DNA from: Rhizobium sp. P38BS-XIX
GTDB taxonomy: Bacteria; Pseudomonadota; Alphaproteobacteria; Rhizobiales; Rhizobiaceae
Assembly: GCF_012641435.1 (NCBI RefSeq)
Contig: NZ_JABAIJ010000001.1
Coordinates: forward strand, 124,001-188,000
DNA length: 64,000 nucleotides
Reading direction: 5' to 3'
How positions within the stretch are numbered: the stretch's first letter is position 1; the number at the start of each line of letters is the position of its first letter. Both the position numbers and the translations under genes were made by a program. Shown here in pieces: positions 56,738 through 64,000 of the stretch. The notes below the pieces were generated by a model, which saw only the letters and a program-made list of their open reading frames with translations, did no database searches and was not told where the DNA came from.

Positions 56738-57073
56738 ATGAAGCAGGATCAGCATGTCCCGTGCGATAAACAACCCGTATGCAAGTTGATATGGCTTGGC
56801 CAAGAGGTGATTGACAGCAATACGGTTGCAGGGAACAGCGATCCGTTCCTGTCGCGAACTGTTCATCTGCGTCTGCCCGAAACAGAGGCGGCAGGCGCTG
56901 TCGTTCCGTCAACCATCACGCCGCAATTCTTCTCTTCAGCAATTATCCGTTATTTAAAAAAGCACCTGTTCGCCATTCGCCGGAAACGAACAGGCAGACG
57001 TGAGGTGTCGCAATTAGCGGAGCTCAGCGATCACACTCTCAAGGATATCGGCTTGCAGCGCTGGCAAATCTAG
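56738..57073 (+). CDS. DUF1127 protein with long N-terminal extension
   Basis: A 111-residue protein whose last 35 residues (RRKRTGRREVSQLAELSDHTLKDIGLQRWQI) are the DUF1127 motif, an arginine-rich helix pair; small members are linked to RNA binding and phosphate or carbon metabolism in Agrobacterium. Most are 45-75 residues long, so the first 75 residues here are unusual. The ribosome site AGGAG is 12 bases from the ATG, so the start is uncertain. Confidence 0.65.
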   Translation: MKQDQHVPCDKQPVCKLIWLGQEVIDSNTVAGNSDPFLSRTVHLRLPETEAAGAVVPSTITPQFFSSAIIRYLKKHLFAIRRKRTGRREVSQLAELSDHTLKDIGLQRWQI

Positions 57074-57158
57074 ATCTGCGTCGCCACCCGCAATGACGGT
57101 CAGTCAGGTGTGAAGTCAGGTTTGGGAAAAATCGTCGCGGCGATCGCGCGGTAGGAAG

Positions 57159-57188
57159 CGGGCCGATTCCCTTCTAGAAATCGGCCCG
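57159..57188. terminator. Possible terminator between DUF1127 and zwf
   Basis: CGGGCCGATT (57159-57168) and AATCGGCCCG (57179-57188) pair perfectly over a 10-base loop between two convergent genes. It lacks a clean T run. Confidence 0.6.
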
Positions 57189-57195
57189 TTCGATC

Positions 57196-58716
57196 TCAAG
57201 CTTTTTTACCGTCCAGCTTGTCGTCCGGTTGATGCCATTTGCGACCGTCGCGTTGGATGAGGTCGTCTGCGCAGGCCGGGCCCATGCTGCCGGGTGCGTA
57301 AGGATCCGGCTTGCCGCCTTCCGCCCACAGATCGAGAAACGGCTGAACGGCGGCCCAGCCGGCTTCGATGCCGTCGGCGCGTTGGAAGAGCGTCTGGTCG
57401 CCGACAAAGAGTTCGTAGAACAGGCTTTCGTAACCCGTCTGCTTGCCGATATCGAAACGATCGGCATAGCGGAAGTCGAGCGAAACCGGTGCGGTTTTCA
57501 GCACCAGACCCGGCGACTTGATGGAGATTTCCATATCCAGCCCTTCATCCGGCTGTACCTGGATGATGAGCCTGTTCGGCGGCAGCTCGGGCCGCGAGCC
57601 ATGGCGCGGAAACTGCGCGAAAGGCACCTGACGGAAGGTGATGACGACTTCCGTGTCGCGCGCCTTCATCGCCTTGCCGGTGCGCAGGTAGAAGGGCACG
57701 CCGGCCCAGCGCCAGGTATCGACGAAGAGCTTCAGCGCGACGAAGGTTTCCGTGTGGCTGTCCGGCGCGACATCGGGGGTCGACGTGTAAGCCGGCAGAT
57801 CGTGGCCAGCAAGCGGACCGGCGATGTAGGCGCCACGAACGCCGTTCTCCGCTGCTTCCTCGCGTGAGTAGGGACGCAGGGCCTTCAGAACCTTACCCTT
57901 TTCATTGCGGATGGATTCCGCATCGAAGCTGTTCGGCGGCTCCATCGCCACCATGGCAAGCAGCTGGAAGAGATGGTTTGGCACCATGTCACGCAGCGCG
58001 CCGGTTTCATCGTAGAACTTGCCGCGCGTGCCGACATCGACCAGCTCGGCGGCCGTGATCTGCACATGGTCGATGTAGTTGTTGTTCCAGAGCGCCTCGA
58101 TCATCATGTTGGCGAAGCGCGTCGTCATGATGTTCTGGACCGTTTCCTTGCCGAGGAAATGGTCGATGCGATAGATCTGGCTTTCCTGAATATGGTTCAG
58201 AAGCCGGGCGTTCAGCGCCTGTGCCGAAGCGAGATCGTGGCCGAATGGCTTTTCGATCGCGATGCGGCGGAAGGCGCCGGTCGCCTCGTTCATCAATCCG
58301 TTTTCGGAGAGCTTCTCGGCGATATCGCCGAAAAAGCGCGGCGGCACGGCGAAATAAAAGGCCGCATTGGCGCTTTGAGCGTGGGAGAGATAATCCGATA
58401 TTTCCTTGTAGACGCCGTTCTGTGTGAAATCGCCGGAAATGTAGCTGACGCGCTTGCGCAACGCCTGCCACGCCGTCTGGCGGTCGGGATCTTCCATGTC
58501 GCCGGAGGTCTTGAGAAAGCTCTCGAACCGTTCCAGCAGCATGTCGACGCCGCCGGTCTCGATGCCGACACCGAGGATGTGCACATCCTCTCCGATCAAC
58601 CCGTTCCGGGTCATGTTGATGAGTGTCGGAATGAGCAATCGCCGGGTAAGATCGCCGGCGCCGCCGAAGATCACGAAAGTCAGCGGCGGGGCAGGTGCGA
58701 CGTCGGGTGTGGTCAT
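57196..58716 (-). CDS. zwf: Glucose-6-phosphate 1-dehydrogenase
   Basis: A 506-residue enzyme converting glucose 6-phosphate to 6-phosphogluconolactone with NADP+, entry to the pentose phosphate and Entner-Doudoroff routes. The nucleotide loop FGGAGDLTRRLL is near the start and the active site RIDHFLGKETVQN is present. ATG 58716 follows AGGAG at eight bases. The usual partners pgl and edd are not adjacent. Confidence 0.96.
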   Translation of the reverse strand: MTTPDVAPAPPLTFVIFGGAGDLTRRLLIPTLINMTRNGLIGEDVHILGVGIETGGVDMLLERFESFLKTSGDMEDPDRQTAWQALRKRVSYISGDFTQNGVYKEISDYLSHAQSANAAFYFAVPPRFFGDIAEKLSENGLMNEATGAFRRIAIEKPFGHDLASAQALNARLLNHIQESQIYRIDHFLGKETVQNIMTTRFANMMIEALWNNNYIDHVQITAAELVDVGTRGKFYDETGALRDMVPNHLFQLLAMVAMEPPNSFDAESIRNEKGKVLKALRPYSREEAAENGVRGAYIAGPLAGHDLPAYTSTPDVAPDSHTETFVALKLFVDTWRWAGVPFYLRTGKAMKARDTEVVITFRQVPFAQFPRHGSRPELPPNRLIIQVQPDEGLDMEISIKSPGLVLKTAPVSLDFRYADRFDIGKQTGYESLFYELFVGDQTLFQRADGIEAGWAAVQPFLDLWAEGGKPDPYAPGSMGPACADDLIQRDGRKWHQPDDKLDGKKA

Positions 58717-58886
58717 GAATGTATCTCCTTCCAACGGAGATATAGCGGAGTTCTGTACGACATCGACTATCTCCGGGAGCGATTGCTGTTCAGCCTGGGG
58801 CAGCTGGTGTTCTAGCGCGGGCTGACGCCGGTTGTCGATGGGATCGACGCACCGCCGTCAACCAGGATCAGGGAGCTGGTAAAAGT

Positions 58887-59657
58887 CTATTTCTTCACGG
58901 CAACAAGGAAAAGGCGCGGGAAGCGCAGCAGCACCTTGCCGTCGGCAAGCGGCGGATAGGCCTGCTCGATGCGCTTCAGGTATTCGGCGGTGAAGGCATC
59001 GCGATGGTCCGCGCCGGCATGATCGAGATAAGGGCGAAGACCGGTGCCCTTGACCCATTCGACGATGGCCGCCGCATTCTCCAGCGCATGATTGTAGTTG
59101 GTGTGCCAGATATCGACGCGGGCCGACTTGCCGATCAGCCTGTTGTAATAGACCGATGGTGCCGGCAGCGGATTGCGGCGAACGCTCTTCTTTGCGAAGG
59201 CCTCGCTCCAAGGCCCGTTTTTCGAGGTTTCCTCCATCATCAGATGGCTTTGTTCATTAAGATTATCCGGCATCTGGATGGCAAGCGCGCCGCCGGATTT
59301 CAGGCCGTCCATCAGATGATCGAGGATGTCGAGATGGTTCGGCAGCCACTGAAATACGGCATTGGCAAAGAGTAGATCCACCGGCTCCTGCGGGCGCCAT
59401 GCCGCGAGATCGGCCTTGACGAAGCTCGTGCCGGGCATGCGCTTGCGAGCTGCCTCCAGCATGTTGTCGTCACGGTCGAGACCCTCGACACCTGCAGCGC
59501 CATAGCGCTCGACAATCAGCTCGGTGGAATTGCCGGGGCCACAACCGAGGTCGATCGCTCGTTCGACGTGCTGCAGCGGCACTTGCGCCAGCAGGTCGCG
59601 CGCCGGGCGCGTGCGTTCATCCTCGAATTTAACATACTGGCCGGCAGACCATGCCAT
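58887..59657 (-). CDS. tam: Trans-aconitate 2-methyltransferase
   Basis: A 256-residue SAM-dependent methyltransferase. DLGCGPGN (36-43) is the SAM motif. The N-terminal [23 protein letters not shown] and the [13 protein letters not shown] segment match Tam, which methylates trans-aconitate, a by-product inhibiting aconitase. It sits upstream of zwf, 170 bases apart, in the same direction. Confidence 0.92.
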   Translation of the reverse strand: MAWSAGQYVKFEDERTRPARDLLAQVPLQHVERAIDLGCGPGNSTELIVERYGAAGVEGLDRDDNMLEAARKRMPGTSFVKADLAAWRPQEPVDLLFANAVFQWLPNHLDILDHLMDGLKSGGALAIQMPDNLNEQSHLMMEETSKNGPWSEAFAKKSVRRNPLPAPSVYYNRLIGKSARVDIWHTNYNHALENAAAIVEWVKGTGLRPYLDHAGADHRDAFTAEYLKRIEQAYPPLADGKVLLRFPRLFLVAVKK

Positions 59658-59919
59658 GAGCGTATCCTCTTTCTAGATTGCGTATTTCAGTGGTTGAATC
59701 CGGACTTTGTCGATATTTCGGCGAGCGAGTTTGACCACTTCGTCAGCGAGTCGGCCAGCCTCGATGGCCGATTGATCGGGAGGGCTTGCCGGGCGCGGCC
59801 GTGATGAGCCGGCAAGCCTATCCGGGCAGTGTGACAGTTTCTCAAAATTGGCGGTGGTCGCTTGAACGAGCCAAATGGCTCAAGCCGATGCGGGACCGCC
59901 ATGCTCCCTGGTCGCGCCT

Positions 59920-60960
59920 TCAAAATTGCGTGATGACGCTGATGCCCTTGCCCTCGGCCTTGTCGAGCGTCATGAGCGCCGGAACCGCCTCTTCCAGGCT
60001 GATCCTGCGGCCGATCAGCTTCTGTGGTGCGATCTTGCCGGCGGCGAGCATGTCGAGCATGGCATCGTAGCGCCAGGCCTGCATGCCGTGGCTGCCATAA
60101 ATCTCCAGTTCGTGGCCGATGACCTGTGCCATCGGGATTTGCGGCGTCGCATCGTTGCCGAGCATGAGGCCGACCTGCACGTGGCGGCCGCGCCGGCGCA
60201 GGTTCTTGATCGAATTGAAGCACGTCGCGGGATGGCCGAGCGCGTCGATCGAGACATGCGCACCACCCTTGGTGATCTCGCGCACCGCCTCGGCCACATC
60301 GGCGACACTGGTTGCGTTGATGGTCGCGACGGCGCCGCATTCGCGGGCGAAAGCAAGCTTCTCGTCGGAAATGTCGATGGCGATGGCGTTGGCGCCAAGC
60401 GCGCTGGCAATCATGATTGCCGACAGGCCCACACCGCCGCACCCATGCACGGCGATCCATTCGCCCGGCCGTGTCTTCGCTTGGTCGGCGACCGCGCGGA
60501 AGGACGTGGCGAAGCGGCAGCCGAGGCTTGCCGCCGTCGCGTCATCGACCGCTTCCGGCAGGTGAACGAGATTGGTGTCGGCATAGTCGATGGCGACATA
60601 TTCGGCAAAGGAGCCCCAATGGGTAAAGCCGGGCTGGAATTGGCTCGGGCAGACTTGCTGGTTGCCGGAATGGCATTCGGCGCAATGGCCGCAACCGGAG
60701 ACGAAAGGAACGGTGACACGATCGCCGACCTTGAAGCGGACGACGCCTCGCCCGGTTGCAACCACTTTGCCGGCAAGCTCGTGTCCGGGCACATGCGGCA
60801 GCTTGATATCCGGATCGTGTCCCATCCAGCCATGCCAGTCGCTGCGGCAAAGCCCTGAGGCTCCGACGGCGATGACCACGCCATCCTCACCGGGTGTCGG
60901 ATCGGGCAGGGTGCGGATTTCGGGCGTTGCCTCAAAGGACTCGTAGTACATCGCTTTCAT
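59920..60960 (-). CDS. Zinc-dependent alcohol dehydrogenase
   Basis: A 346-residue MDR-family dehydrogenase. Catalytic zinc ligands C38 and H60-E61, and structural zinc cysteines C90, C93, C96 and C104 are all present; the NAD site is [18 protein letters not shown]. Substrate unknown. ATG 60960 begins the conserved [10 protein letters not shown]; the ribosome site is weak. A 262-base gap to tam shows no feature. Confidence 0.88.
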   Translation of the reverse strand: MKAMYYESFEATPEIRTLPDPTPGEDGVVIAVGASGLCRSDWHGWMGHDPDIKLPHVPGHELAGKVVATGRGVVRFKVGDRVTVPFVSGCGHCAECHSGNQQVCPSQFQPGFTHWGSFAEYVAIDYADTNLVHLPEAVDDATAASLGCRFATSFRAVADQAKTRPGEWIAVHGCGGVGLSAIMIASALGANAIAIDISDEKLAFARECGAVATINATSVADVAEAVREITKGGAHVSIDALGHPATCFNSIKNLRRRGRHVQVGLMLGNDATPQIPMAQVIGHELEIYGSHGMQAWRYDAMLDMLAAGKIAPQKLIGRRISLEEAVPALMTLDKAEGKGISVITQF

Positions 60961-61150
60961 GGGAGATCTCGCTCTTGCCTGACATCTGTCCCATCGATCA
61001 TTTTTCCTGATGGACCTATTCGTCAAGTTGTTGTTTCGGCGCATGAAAATTGCGTTATGAATGCGGTATGGAGCGCTTTGTTGCAAATGAATTTTTCCGC
61101 TCAGTTTCTCCTTGACCGCGAGATTGCGCGGTTATTTGCTTTTCGTCAGG

Positions 61151-61246
61151 TAAAGCAATTTCAGGAAAAGTGCGTTGCGGCTTTCTGCCTGGAGTTGCGT
61201 GAAAACAAAAGATAGGGCGGTTCCTTTGAAAATCTGAGCCGCTTCA
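61151..61246. repeat. Dispersed palindromic intergenic element, degenerate copy 3
   Basis: It aligns with the elements at 22253 and 51787 (AAAGCAATTTCAGGAAAAGTGCG, GCCTGGAGTTGCGTGAAAAC, GATAGGGCGGTTC) but with many changes and a broken terminal palindrome. It lies just upstream of the ilvE ribosome site. Confidence 0.7.
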
Positions 61247-61261
61247 AGGGAGGAAATCACC

Positions 61262-62149
61262 ATGTCCGTTGATACATCGCCGCGCACCACAACCTGGACC
61301 TATGTCGATGGCGAATGGTTGTCCGGCAATCCGCCGTTGATCGGGCCGACCTCGCACGCCATGTGGCTGGGTTCGACCGTATTCGACGGCGCACGCTGGC
61401 TTGATGGCATTGCTCCCGATCTCGATCTGCATTGCCAGCGCATCAATCGTTCGGCCGTTGCCATGGGGTTGAAGCCGCTCAAGACAGCCGAAGAGATCGA
61501 GGCGCTTGCCTGGGAAGGCATCAGGAAGTTCGACGGCAAGACGCCGATCTACATCAAGCCGATGTATTGGGGCGAACATGGTTCGCCGGGCAGCGTGGTC
61601 GCTGTGGACGCGGAATCGACGCGCTTTGCTCTTTGCCTTTTCGAAGCGCCGCTCAGCGGAAATGGCGGCATCACGCTTACCGTCTCGCCCTTCCGGCGAC
61701 CATCGCCGGAAACGGCAATGACCGACGCCAAGACCGGCTCGCTTTATCCAAATAGCGGCCGCATGATCCATGAGGCCAGAAGCCGTGGCTTCAACAATGC
61801 GCTCGTGCGTGACATGAACGGCAACGTCGTCGAGACGGCCGCATCGAATGTCTTCATGGTCAAGGACGGCATCGTCTACACGCCGGTCGCCAACCGCACC
61901 TTCCTTGCCGGCATTACGCGCGCCCGTGTCATGGGTCTGCTGCGGCGGGAGGGTTTTGACGTGCGCGAGGAAACCCTGTCCGTCGAGCAGTTCATGGCCG
62001 CCGATGAAATTTTCACGACCGGAAACTACTCCAAGGTCGTCAGCGTTATTCGCCTCGATGATCGCGAACTTCAGGCCGGCCCGGTCGCCCGCAAGGCGCT
62101 GGAACTCTACATGGATTGGGCTCACGGCCGCAGCGCCAGCGAAGAGTGA
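61262..62149 (+). CDS. ilvE: Branched-chain amino acid aminotransferase
   Basis: A 295-residue fold-type IV aminotransferase. The PLP lysine is K157 in DAKTGSLYPN, with E191 in ETAASNVF. It transfers amino groups between glutamate and leucine, isoleucine or valine. The start has GGGAGGAAATC upstream. It would supply the 2-oxo acids that feed the catabolic block at 27.9-37.9 kb, though it is not linked to it. A D-amino-acid aminotransferase-like role cannot be fully excluded. Confidence 0.88.
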   Translation: MSVDTSPRTTTWTYVDGEWLSGNPPLIGPTSHAMWLGSTVFDGARWLDGIAPDLDLHCQRINRSAVAMGLKPLKTAEEIEALAWEGIRKFDGKTPIYIKPMYWGEHGSPGSVVAVDAESTRFALCLFEAPLSGNGGITLTVSPFRRPSPETAMTDAKTGSLYPNSGRMIHEARSRGFNNALVRDMNGNVVETAASNVFMVKDGIVYTPVANRTFLAGITRARVMGLLRREGFDVREETLSVEQFMAADEIFTTGNYSKVVSVIRLDDRELQAGPVARKALELYMDWAHGRSASEE

Positions 62150-62208
62150 GAAGCGTGGGACGCGTCGCTGTCCCGCAGATGACGGTTGTAGCCTAAAGTT
62201 GTTTTGCA

Positions 62209-62721
62209 CTAGTCGGAATCATTTGGTGACGAAGAATGTGCAGCAAGCCATTCCATCAATTCCTCTCGGAAGCGTGTGTCCCCGATTTTAAACATGTCGA
62301 GATAGAGCGTCGAGGCGAGTGAGTCATAGAAATGTTCCGGGTTGCGATTCGTGACGAAGGCATATAGTTCCCATGCCCTCGTGAGCGCCGTCTCCATCGT
62401 TTCTTTATCTTGGTCTACGGTGACCAACGCGTGTTCAGCTAGAGCCCTGATGAACCAGGGATGATGTTCTTTCGCTTCCAATAGCCACCGGTCAGCCCGA
62501 GCGGCCTCGGCGATTTCCTCTGGCTGATTTCCTGTCTGTAAAAGCACCAGATTTAACATCTTGGAGGAAGGGGGCCAGCGATGTTTAGGATCATTGACAA
62601 AATTTAAACCGCAGGGTCGGCACCGAAAGCGCTGCATCTTTCGAACTTTCCCATTCTTCACGAAGTCTCTGGCGTAACAGCTAGGGCAATGGATATCTTC
62701 ATCATCGTCCATATAAGCCAC
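62209..62721 (-). CDS. IS1-type zinc-ribbon protein, unknown function
   Basis: A 170-residue protein (GTG 62721; ATG three codons on). The N-terminus has a CxxC-18-CxxC zinc ribbon: C12, C15, C34, C37 with CPSCYARDFVKNGKV and RCRPCGLNF, like InsA/IS1 transposases. The stretch KHRWPPSSKMLNLVLLQTGNQPEEIAEAARADRW resembles the start of the following transposase helix-turn-helix, after which the sequence diverges into an acidic helical domain with no catalytic motif. It follows the tiny membrane gene by one base. Composition is visibly more AT-rich than its neighbours. Confidence 0.6.
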   Translation of the reverse strand: MAYMDDDEDIHCPSCYARDFVKNGKVRKMQRFRCRPCGLNFVNDPKHRWPPSSKMLNLVLLQTGNQPEEIAEAARADRWLLEAKEHHPWFIRALAEHALVTVDQDKETMETALTRAWELYAFVTNRNPEHFYDSLASTLYLDMFKIGDTRFREELMEWLAAHSSSPNDSD

Positions 62722-62722
62722 G

Positions 62723-62842
62723 CTACTTTCGTACTCTTGACGAGCGCCTACGCCAGCTTCGCAGCTCTCGGAGAAGCGCGTTTATTGCGGCGATCAAGCC
62801 AGTGATGGCAACGATTACGGCCGTTAATGAGAGTATATCCAA
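62723..62842 (-). CDS. Tiny single-pass membrane protein (39 aa), tentative
   Basis: Starting at TTG 62842 with AAGGG seven bases upstream, the frame encodes one hydrophobic segment (LSLTAVIVAITGLIAAINALL) followed by a basic tail RELRSWRRRSSRVRK. Its TAG stop is one base before the GTG of the zinc-ribbon gene, suggesting coupled translation. Similar short proteins exist in phages and toxin modules, but no family is recognised. Confidence 0.4.
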   Translation of the reverse strand: MDILSLTAVIVAITGLIAAINALLRELRSWRRRSSRVRK

Positions 62843-62970
62843 CTGTCGTCCCTTCTGGCTATTTGAGATGCCATCAGGATATGATTTGCTGCCTTTGCTG
62901 CAACGATGAATTTTACACAAAATTAAGAGATAGATGGGGCGATACAAAATGGGTGGAGATGCAGCCTGGC

Positions 62971-64000
62971 TTACTCCACTTCCTTCTTCGGGCTGACCCA
63001 CCAGCAATAGACCGCTCCTATCGCGAGCAACACGCAGGTGCCGAGGAAGACGGCGCGCATGCCGATATGGCCGCCGACGAAGCCGCCGATGACGGGACCT
63101 GCCACCTGGCCGACATATTGCGACGAGATGGAAAGGCCGAGGATACTGCCGGTGGCCGCGTTGGGAACGCTATGTCGGATGACGGCCGTAATGCAGGGTA
63201 ACAGGCCGCCGAGCGCTATCCCCATCAGGAAGCGGAGCGCGATCAGCTGCCAGGCCGAGGTCACGAAGGCCTGCGGAATGAGCAGCAGCGCCGCAACGGC
63301 AAGAGCCGCCATGATGACGGTCCAGTGGCCGATACGATCGGCCAGCTTGCCGAGCCACGATGCCGACAGGATACTGCCGAGCGCGGCAGCGGCCATGACC
63401 ACGCCCGATACCATCGTCACCTGCGCGTCGCTGACGAACTGCGCGACATAAACGGTAATGATCGGCTCGATCGACATATTGGCGAGCATCAGCAGCAGGC
63501 CGAGCGACAGCATCGCCATGACAGGGCGCTTGTCCGGAATGGATGCCCAGCTGCCGGCGGCTTTGGCAGCCTTCTTCCTTGCCGTGGACTTCTCCTCCTT
63601 GATCAGGAATGTCGTTGCCAGGAAGGTGAAGAAGATGATGCCACCCGCAAGCAGGAAGGTGCCGCGAATGCCGATCAGCGGCGGCAACGCGCCACCGATC
63701 AGCGGTCCGACAAGATTGCCTGCCATGATGCCGGCAGAGAGCGTGCCCAGCGCCCAGGCGGAACGATGCTTCGGCGTTTGTGCCGCCACCAGCACCATCG
63801 AGCCCGAGGAGTAGCCGCCGGCAAGGCCGGTGAACAGGCGCAGCGCCACCAGCTGCCAGACGTTGCCGGCCATGCCCATCAGCGAGATGGCGATCGTCAT
63901 GCCGAGGCTGGCGCGCACCAGCATCAGCTTGCGGCCATATATATCGCCGAGCCGCCCCCAGAGCGGGGCGACGAAGGCGGCGGCAAAGAAGGTGGCGCCA
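62971..64000 (-). CDS. MFS transporter, C-terminal part (runs off right edge)
   Basis: The reading frame continues through the window edge without a start, and the first residues seen include the motif-A loop WGRLGDIYGRKLMLVRASLG. About ten hydrophobic segments follow, and a second half-motif LGKLADRIGHWTVI is present. The pattern suits the sugar-efflux or multidrug branch (TetA/YajR-like). Only the N-terminal helices lie outside the window. Confidence 0.87.
   Translation of the reverse strand, partial: GATFFAAAFVAPLWGRLGDIYGRKLMLVRASLGMTIAISLMGMAGNVWQLVALRLFTGLAGGYSSGSMVLVAAQTPKHRSAWALGTLSAGIMAGNLVGPLIGGALPPLIGIRGTFLLAGGIIFFTFLATTFLIKEEKSTARKKAAKAAGSWASIPDKRPVMAMLSLGLLLMLANMSIEPIITVYVAQFVSDAQVTMVSGVVMAAAALGSILSASWLGKLADRIGHWTVIMAALAVAALLLIPQAFVTSAWQLIALRFLMGIALGGLLPCITAVIRHSVPNAATGSILGLSISSQYVGQVAGPVIGGFVGGHIGMRAVFLGTCVLLAIGAVYCWWVSPKKEVE

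Noticed and set aside
62209..62721. Insertion sequence of the IS1 family
   Set aside because: Only the zinc-ribbon head matches; there is no catalytic domain, terminal inverted repeat or target duplication.
1..64000. CRISPR arrays, tRNA or rRNA genes, prophage, integrative element
   Set aside because: No regularly spaced repeats, no cloverleaf-like segments and no integrase or phage genes were seen; repeats present are isolated palindromes.

Overview
The window reads as chromosomal DNA of a Rhizobiaceae member (Rhizobium/Agrobacterium clade). The evidence is consistently high-GC, densely packed genes; a betaine (bet) operon; a cysHDN block paired with an Rrf2-type regulator; a class-3 (Rhizobium etli-type) asparaginase; a ligase/exonuclease repair pair; and several dispersed palindromic intergenic elements of the kind scattered through rhizobial genomes. 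The species cannot be fixed from the sequence alone. No rRNA, tRNA, CRISPR, prophage or intact insertion sequence was seen.

Layout. 1-4.3 kb: end of a membrane protein gene, an MFS efflux gene divergent from a LysR regulator, and a hisC-type aminotransferase. 4.3-8.6 kb: assimilatory sulfate reduction (cysN, cysD, cysH) with a divergent four-cysteine Rrf2 regulator. 8.6-15.3 kb: ClC-type H+/Cl- antiporter, then betI-GST-betB-betA (choline to glycine betaine) with a BetI-like operator, then an HdeD-like protein. 15.3-22.1 kb: an orphan ParD-type antitoxin behind a structured leader, an EAL-CBS-GGDEF protein, a quinone oxidoreductase, an MFS transporter and a zinc/SxxK asparaginase. 22.2-27.6 kb: a patchwork of small genes, including a DeoR regulator paired with a DUF4406 protein, two GSTs, a GcvA-like LysR and small hypotheticals.

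27.9-37.9 kb is the main catabolic block: a fused indolepyruvate ferredoxin oxidoreductase followed by ivd, mccB, mccA, hmgL and a methylglutaconyl-CoA hydratase, i.e. leucine/isovalerate breakdown to acetyl-CoA and acetoacetate. 37.9-44 kb: a Tat-exported beta-helix protein, a nitrilase-family amidohydrolase, the exonuclease/ATP-dependent DNA ligase pair and a Tat-exported alpha/beta hydrolase. 44-47.6 kb: both subunits of methylmalonyl-CoA mutase, which complements branched-chain amino acid and propionate catabolism. 47.7-49.5 kb: two tandem exported L,D-transpeptidases. 49.5-53.1 kb: ohrR/ohr peroxide defence, an MbcA/RES toxin-antitoxin pair whose toxin stop codon lies inside a dispersed repeat, and a MarR/DUF899 divergent pair.

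53.3-64 kb: a two-domain glyoxalase-fold protein, a HerA-like DUF853 ATPase, two small uncharacterised proteins (DUF2267-like, DUF1127), zwf, tam, a zinc alcohol dehydrogenase, a branched-chain aminotransferase, a compositionally odd two-gene cassette (tiny membrane protein plus IS1-type zinc-ribbon protein) and the C-terminal part of an MFS transporter that runs off the right edge. The least explained pieces are the zinc-ribbon/membrane cassette (62.2-62.85 kb), the orphan parD with its long leader (15.4-15.8 kb), the DeoR-DUF4406 pair (22.4-23.6 kb) and the Lhr-less exonuclease-ligase pair (40.2-42.9 kb).
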